Under the pieces are notes generated by a model. That model saw nothing but the letters and a program-made list of their open reading frames with translations, made no database searches and was not told the origin of the DNA. DNA of 12,526 nt, from NCBI GenBank assembly GCA_038127535.1, contig JAYPHU010000053.1, forward strand, positions 1-12,526, written 5' to 3'. Position 1 is the stretch's first letter. The number at the start of each line of letters is the position of its first letter. The translations under genes were made by a program, and so were the position numbers. This document shows positions 8,474 to 12,526 of the stretch, one piece after another. This stretch comes from JAYPHU01 sp038127535. Lineage in GTDB: Bacteria; Pseudomonadota; Alphaproteobacteria; Rhodospirillales; UBA2165.

Positions 8474-9295
8474 ATGACTTCCGATCGCATCGACGGTCTG
8501 CCTCCGCTGCGTGAGATTATCGCCGATTATGGATTGGCCGCCCAAAAGAAGTTGGGCCAGCACTTTCTTCTTGATAGTAATCTCACTGATCGTATTGCCA
8601 GGACTGCCGGCGACCTAGCAGGCAAGACGGTTATCGAAGTCGGGCCAGGCCCTGGTGGGCTGACCCGGTCCCTTCTCCGGAGTGGTGCGGACCGGGTGGT
8701 AGCGGTCGAAAAAGACGGCCGGTGCGTAGAGGCGCTACAAAGCCTTCAACAGGCGGCAAACGGGCGCCTCACATTGGTCGAGGAAGATGCGTTGGTGTTT
8801 GACCCGGCCATGCTCGGCGACGGACCGCACACAATCGTTTCCAACCTCCCTTACAATGTCTCTTCGCCGTTACTGATTAGTTGGCTGCAACGATCCCACC
8901 TCATTGAAGGCATGACTTTAATGTTTCAGAAGGAAGTGGCTGACCGGCTATCGGCGCAACCGTCCACAAAGGCCTATGGGCGCCTTTCCGTCATGACCCA
9001 ATGGCGATTCGGCGTATCTCATCTTTTCAACGTCGACAAACGCGCCTTTACACCGCCGCCAAAAGTGATGTCGAGTGTGGTTTCCTTGAAACCAAAGCAG
9101 ATCGATCGGACTGCTCCGTCTTGGAATTCCATGGAAAAACTGGTCGCCGCCGCTTTTAATCAGCGGCGCAAGATGCTGCGAACGTCATTGAGTGGATTGA
9201 ATTTGGATTTTGACGGTGCGGGTATTGATCCTTCCCGTCGGGCGGAAACCCTTACTGTCGCCGATTATGAGTCACTTGCCCGCCAAATAGACTAG
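8474..9295 (+). CDS. rsmA: 16S rRNA (adenine1518-N6/adenine1519-N6)-dimethyltransferase RsmA (KsgA)
   Basis: RsmA transfers four methyl groups from S-adenosylmethionine to two adjacent adenines in helix 45 of 16S rRNA and acts as a late checkpoint in 30S assembly; its loss gives kasugamycin resistance. The 273-residue product has the full motif set: KKLGQHFLLD (25-34), SAM-binding EVGPGPGGLT (55-64), acidic motif II around Glu79, EEDAL (103-107) and catalytic NLPYN (124-128). FTPPPKVMSSVV and AAFNQRRKMLRTSL follow in the C-terminal helical domain. The gene starts 11 bases after the pdxA stop. The Shine-Dalgarno is poor: GAGAG at 8455-8459 is 14 bases away, so translation may rely on coupling. 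Its TAG stop shares CTAG with the stop of the opposing gmk. Confidence 0.97.
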   Translation: MTSDRIDGLPPLREIIADYGLAAQKKLGQHFLLDSNLTDRIARTAGDLAGKTVIEVGPGPGGLTRSLLRSGADRVVAVEKDGRCVEALQSLQQAANGRLTLVEEDALVFDPAMLGDGPHTIVSNLPYNVSSPLLISWLQRSHLIEGMTLMFQKEVADRLSAQPSTKAYGRLSVMTQWRFGVSHLFNVDKRAFTPPPKVMSSVVSLKPKQIDRTAPSWNSMEKLVAAAFNQRRKMLRTSLSGLNLDFDGAGIDPSRRAETLTVADYESLARQID

Positions 9296-9951
9296 CCACC
9301 TCTAGGATTCAGGTTTTGCACGAAGTCATGAAGCGCGATCTGGCGATCTTTATGAAGACGTTCCGCAGCCAAGATTGAGCGGACCTGGGCTACACTGTCT
9401 TCAATGTCAACGTTGACGACGATGTAGGTATATTCTCGGTAATGGCTCATTTCATCTGCAGCCTTAGCCATCCGCTGGCGAACCACTTCGTCCGTATCCT
9501 GAGCCCTGGTCTTTAAGCGTTTCTCTAATTCCTCAGTGTCCGGCGGCAAGATAAAGACGGTAACGACGTCTTTACCGGTCGATTCGTTTCCGGTCAGTTG
9601 CTGCGTTCCCTGCCAGTCGATATCGAAGAGAATGTCTTTTCCGGCAGATAGCGCCTTTTCCACAGGTTCGCGAGGTGTGCCGTAGTAGTTGCCGAAGACA
9701 TGGGCGTGTTCCAACAGCTCCCCGTTTTTCACCATTTCGTGGAACCGCGCTTCGTCGACAAAGAAATAGTCTTTGCCTTCGACCTCCCCCGGCCGAGGCG
9801 GTCGGGTCGTTACGGAAATGGACATCGACAGGTTCGGATCCCGTTCGAGCAAGGCCCTTGATATCGTGGTCTTTCCGGCGCCCGAGGGCGATGATAGCAC
9901 AAGCATCAATCCGCGCCGGGATAGTGACCGAAATGTCGTGCCACTATTCAA
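9292..9951 (-). CDS. gmk: Guanylate kinase
   Basis: Guanylate kinase phosphorylates GMP (and dGMP) with ATP to GDP, an essential step of guanine nucleotide and (p)ppGpp precursor supply. The 219-residue product has the P-loop SPSGAGKT (21-28, Ser at the first position usually Gly), the GMP-binding SVTTRPPRPGE and Y-Y-G-T segments, the DIDWQG motif of the core, and the lid segment rich in Arg. The proposed start is TTG at 9951, inside the end of yicC; AGG lies 9 bases upstream. Met16 is the first ATG, but starting there would put Met only one residue before the P-loop strand and lose the RRGLM segment common in relatives, so TTG is preferred. The gene overlaps yicC by 8 bases and converges on rsmA with stops sharing CTAG. 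It is likely cotranscribed with yicC. Confidence 0.95.
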   Translation of the reverse strand: MNSGTTFRSLSRRGLMLVLSSPSGAGKTTISRALLERDPNLSMSISVTTRPPRPGEVEGKDYFFVDEARFHEMVKNGELLEHAHVFGNYYGTPREPVEKALSAGKDILFDIDWQGTQQLTGNESTGKDVVTVFILPPDTEELEKRLKTRAQDTDEVVRQRMAKAADEMSHYREYTYIVVNVDIEDSVAQVRSILAAERLHKDRQIALHDFVQNLNPRGG

Positions 9952-10846
9952 TATTCTGTACCTGTTCGCGGAGTTGTTCGATCGTCGCCTTGAGCTCCAA
10001 TCCGATGTTTGAGAGCTCTATCTCGGCCGCTTTCGAACAAAGAGTATTTGCCTCCCGGTTGAGCTCTTGGCACAAAAAGTCGAGCCGCCGGCCAATGACG
10101 CCGCCATCGGTCAAGAGCTGCTCAGCCGCTTCCCTATGCGCCGTCAGACGGTCGAGTTCTTCCCGCACGTCGGCCTTAGTCATCAAAACAGCGGCCTCCT
10201 GTGCCAAGCGTTCTTCCGGCAAGGCCGGCAGAGCCGAAAGCAATTCCGAAACCTGATCGGCGAGTTTCGCCTTTATCCTGTCCGGCTGCATTTCCGCAGT
10301 AGATTCCGCTTGTTGGCTGAGATCGCCAATTTTCTCTAGGAGGCCGGTCAAGACCTCCTTGATTTTGCGCCCCTCATCAGCGCGGACCTCCGCCAGGCCG
10401 GTCAGCGTTGAATTTAAGTCATTGAGGATCGCTTTTTGCCGCGCCTCAATCTCCGCCTCGTCTTCAATGTCCGGCGCCACATCAATCACACCCTTCACAG
10501 AGAGTAAGGATTCAAGGCGAATGGGCTCAATGTTATCGTTGGCTTTTTTAATTTCCCGGGCGGTTTCGATCAGCTCATCCAGAAATGTCCGGTTGATCTG
10601 GAACTGAGAGCCGCTTCCGGTGTCGTGGGTGGCGAGGTGCAGACTAAAATTCCCCCGGGAAAACAGATCCGACACCCGCTTGCGCACTTGGGGCTCCAGT
10701 CCTTCCATGCCTTGTGGCAACCGGCATCGAAGGTCGAGCCCTTTTCCGTTGACGCTTTTCGCCTCCCAGTGCCAACTGAATTTCTCATCCTGCCCGGACG
10801 CACGGGCAAAACCTGTCATGCTGTTCGTGCCGTTTGATGTGGCCAT
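9944..10846 (-). CDS. yicC: YicC-family endoribonuclease
   Basis: YicC/YloC proteins were long annotated as stress-induced proteins of unknown role and are now known as a family of endoribonucleases; in Escherichia coli YicC promotes decay of the small RNA RyhB. The target here cannot be told. The 300-residue product has the N-terminal YicC domain, starting with SMTGFARASG (9-18) and SVNGKGLDLR (31-40). A central helical region rich in Glu and Lys follows, and then the highly conserved C-terminal DUF1732 block, seen as DVREELDRLTAHREAAEQLL and then GRRLDFLCQELNREANTL. The start is strongly supported by AGGAG 5 bases upstream. Immediate linkage to gmk is a common bacterial pairing. Expression probably starts in the 114-base spacer upstream, unless read-through from the dehalogenase-like gene supplies it. 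Confidence 0.94.
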   Translation of the reverse strand: MATSNGTNSMTGFARASGQDEKFSWHWEAKSVNGKGLDLRCRLPQGMEGLEPQVRKRVSDLFSRGNFSLHLATHDTGSGSQFQINRTFLDELIETAREIKKANDNIEPIRLESLLSVKGVIDVAPDIEDEAEIEARQKAILNDLNSTLTGLAEVRADEGRKIKEVLTGLLEKIGDLSQQAESTAEMQPDRIKAKLADQVSELLSALPALPEERLAQEAAVLMTKADVREELDRLTAHREAAEQLLTDGGVIGRRLDFLCQELNREANTLCSKAAEIELSNIGLELKATIEQLREQVQNIE

Positions 10847-10960
10847 CTAAACTCCTAAGACCGGATCAAGGGGAAATTACCTCTCCCCCAGGGTTTGGCA
10901 TAAGAGATTCCCCTCACCAAATCAATGATGGGAGACCGGCTCAGGCGTTCCGCAGCGGAA
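10847..10960 (-). promoter_or_regulatory. Spacer upstream of yicC: ribosome binding site, weak promoter, possible hairpins
   Basis: Read on the minus strand, AGGAG (10856-10852) is the yicC ribosome binding site. A weak promoter candidate has TTGATT (10925-10920) and TATGCC (10902-10897) with a 17-base spacer. AGGGGAA (10914-10908) can pair with TTCCCCT (10875-10869) across a 32-base loop. The same TTCCCC could instead pair with the nearer GGGGA run, so two exclusive folds are possible. A 6-base-pair hairpin (GTTCCG/CGGAAC, 10947-10961) touches the stop codon of the dehalogenase-like gene but has no T-run after it. No coding sequence is seen. Confidence 0.35.
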
Positions 10961-12523
10961 CTAGGCGTCTTCTTTCAGTGCCGGGTAATTCCCGGTTACA
11001 TAGCTGGGCGTATAGGTTTCCGGGGGCTTGCCGCCGGTCGCCCGCCGTTTGAGCGCCTGTTCGACACTCTCGGCTTCCTTGGCCTGCTGTAGACCCAGTT
11101 TCCGATCCGTCGGGTACGGCCCCATCAAGTCCGGTGGCGGCAATGTCGATGCCGGGAAGTACGCAATGTTCGTTTCCTTCCTGATCTTTTTCCCCGGATC
11201 AATCTTCGGCCGGTTGGCGTCCGAGGCCGCTACGGTGTAGTTCTCCGGCTGATACTGGAAGGTCTTGCAGCCCATCACTTCCATGTCCAGCCACCACTTC
11301 TTGGCGTCCACCGGATTGCCATTGCCAAGTACGTCGTCCAGCCAAACCGCCAATGGCGCCAGCACCGGCTTAGCCCACATGGCGTTGACGCCGAGCCAGC
11401 TTCCGACCTGGTGAAGCAGCGGGCCGTCCCATGTCGTATCTTTACTGAGGGGACAGGTTTTTACACATCGCCCACACGCCGAACCTTTGATGTTGGTCGC
11501 CCGGTACATGGTGCAGCGCTCACTATCAGGCTTCCACGTCTCGTAGCCGTTGAAGATGACTTTGTCTCCATATGGGATCGCCTGGCACGGACATTCCCGG
11601 GCACATTTGTCGCAAACCGAACAAAACTTTTGCACGCCGAAATCGATGGGTTTGTCGGGAAGCAACGGCATATCGGTAGTCAACACCGAGGTTTTAAACC
11701 GCATACCCAGGAACGGGTTGATTGCGCTCTCGCCGATCCGGCTCTGCTCACCCAGCCCTGACGCCAGAACCAACGGCACGTGGAGCACATGGCTGTCCAG
11801 GTTGGTGTGTGCTCGCGCCGGATAGCCCATTTCCCGGATCATTTCCGCGATCACGCCGGTGACCTCCGCACCCCGCAAATAAGCCCTCATGGACTGAGAC
11901 CCGGAAATCCAATCGTTGCCGGAGGCACCCAGGAACGTCTCGTAGCCTTGGTCGATTAGTACCACCATCGCGTACTTATGATACGGCTCAATCGGTTTGC
12001 CGTGTTTGTCGTGGGAGTACCAGGCATAGGCGGGCGCCTCGCAGATGCCGGTGATGGATGACCCAAGGTAGTGGCTAAGCGCCTTTAGCGCCTTGCTATT
12101 GTCCTCCGGGCTCTGATCGCCTTCGACGCGCCGGGAGGCTGTCTGACCATCCTGTAAGGGCTTAATCGCCCAACTGGGCCGGACAATGCCCTGAGAAACG
12201 GGATGCTTTTGTGACCAGCGCGCCGCTTCCTTGCGAGCTTTCTCACTCAAATCACCCAACGCCGTCCGGACATACATATTTGCCCGGCTGGGCACGCGTG
12301 GTACTTCATCTTCAAATATATGGGTCGTGATTTTGTCGACCCGCTTTAACGTTTCCACCGGATAAGGTCCCAGGTGGGACGGCCGCCGGCTACGGCGCCA
12401 TCTCTCCAAACCTGAAATCGCCCCGGAAAGTCCCAGTTGATAGTGCAGGTCCTTGCCATCGATCTCGCTCGCCGCCAAAGGTAGGTCGACGTTCAGTTCG
12501 TAATCAGTGGTGACAACCGCCAC
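10961..12523 (-). CDS. Reductive dehalogenase-like cobalamin/4Fe-4S protein (RdhA family), 5' end at window edge
   Basis: RdhA proteins remove halogens reductively with a corrinoid and two 4Fe-4S clusters. The 520 visible residues end at a TAG. The GTG at 12523 is at the edge and the frame stays open beyond it, so the true start may be outside. Cluster motif 1 is C-x2-C-x2-C-x3-C-P (Cys301, 304, 307, 311) and motif 2 is C-x12-C-x2-C-x3-C-P (Cys337, 350, 353, 357), as in RdhA. AYLRGAEV, GYPARAHTN and SGLGEQSRIG match the corrinoid-binding core, with Tyr215 and Asn241 as candidate active-site residues. About 160 residues follow the last cluster, Pro-rich at the end and without a flavin or 2Fe-2S reductase signature. 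No Tat signal is visible and no RdhB anchor is adjacent. QueG is less likely: it is shorter and lacks this tail. The substrate is unknown, and dehalogenation is inferred only from family. Confidence 0.85.
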   Translation of the reverse strand: MAVVTTDYELNVDLPLAASEIDGKDLHYQLGLSGAISGLERWRRSRRPSHLGPYPVETLKRVDKITTHIFEDEVPRVPSRANMYVRTALGDLSEKARKEAARWSQKHPVSQGIVRPSWAIKPLQDGQTASRRVEGDQSPEDNSKALKALSHYLGSSITGICEAPAYAWYSHDKHGKPIEPYHKYAMVVLIDQGYETFLGASGNDWISGSQSMRAYLRGAEVTGVIAEMIREMGYPARAHTNLDSHVLHVPLVLASGLGEQSRIGESAINPFLGMRFKTSVLTTDMPLLPDKPIDFGVQKFCSVCDKCARECPCQAIPYGDKVIFNGYETWKPDSERCTMYRATNIKGSACGRCVKTCPLSKDTTWDGPLLHQVGSWLGVNAMWAKPVLAPLAVWLDDVLGNGNPVDAKKWWLDMEVMGCKTFQYQPENYTVAASDANRPKIDPGKKIRKETNIAYFPASTLPPPDLMGPYPTDRKLGLQQAKEAESVEQALKRRATGGKPPETYTPSYVTGNYPALKEDA

Positions 12524-12526
12524 CGC

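Noticed and set aside
10947..10961. Hairpin GTTCCG/CGGAAC as a terminator of the dehalogenase-like gene
   Set aside because: The stem is only 6 base pairs, overlaps the stop codon and lacks a following T-run, so it is not a convincing intrinsic terminator.
10961..12523. Annotation as epoxyqueuosine reductase QueG
   Set aside because: QueG is shorter, with a different core motif around its first Fe-S cluster. The RdhA-type Tyr/Asn spacing, GLGEQSR segment and long tail fit RdhA better.
1..12526. CRISPR array, tRNA, insertion sequence or long direct repeats
   Set aside because: Reading both strands showed no regularly spaced repeats, no tRNA cloverleaf candidates and no transposase-like protein; nearly every base is in a recognised gene.

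Overview
The window looks like the chromosome of a Gram-negative alphaproteobacterium with slightly GC-rich DNA. It holds nine protein genes, two of which run off the window edges, and very little spacer. The alphaproteobacterial assignment rests on three things: the conserved order lptF-lptG-lptD-surA-pdxA-rsmA converging on gmk-yicC, the style of the Gmk and SurA sequences, and the LptD cysteine pattern. Genus and order cannot be told from the sequence. No tRNA, rRNA, CRISPR array, insertion sequence or phage gene was found.

Layout. Bases 3-1619 (+) are the 3' part of a long-form acyl-CoA dehydrogenase gene. After a spacer of about 107 bases, a six-gene plus-strand block (1727-9295) follows. 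It contains lptF and lptG (inner-membrane LPS-extraction permeases), lptD (outer-membrane LPS translocon), surA (periplasmic chaperone for outer-membrane proteins such as LptD), pdxA (pyridoxal phosphate synthesis) and rsmA (16S rRNA dimethyltransferase). Most junctions are ATGA overlaps or gaps under 12 bases. The exception is lptD-surA, whose 43-base gap carries a strong extended -10 element. On the minus strand, yicC (RNase family) and gmk (guanylate kinase) overlap by 8 bases, and gmk meets rsmA tail to tail inside one CTAG. The right end (10961-12523, minus) is a reductive-dehalogenase-like cobalamin/Fe-S protein, open at its 5' end.

How it works together. lptF, lptG, lptD and surA form an envelope-assembly cluster: LptFG pull LPS from the inner membrane, LptD inserts it in the outer leaflet, and SurA helps LptD fold. 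pdxA and rsmA are long-standing housekeeping passengers of this cluster. yicC-gmk is an unrelated housekeeping pair. The two edge genes are accessory catabolic candidates.

Most interesting points. (1) The RdhA-like protein keeps both 4Fe-4S motifs and the Tyr/Asn active-site pair at the spacing I recall for PceA, but it has a long C-terminal extension of unknown type and sits beside yicC with no visible rdhB partner. (2) Both lptF and surA have a -10-like hexamer only 7-8 bases before the start codon and no good ribosome binding site, which suggests leaderless transcripts.
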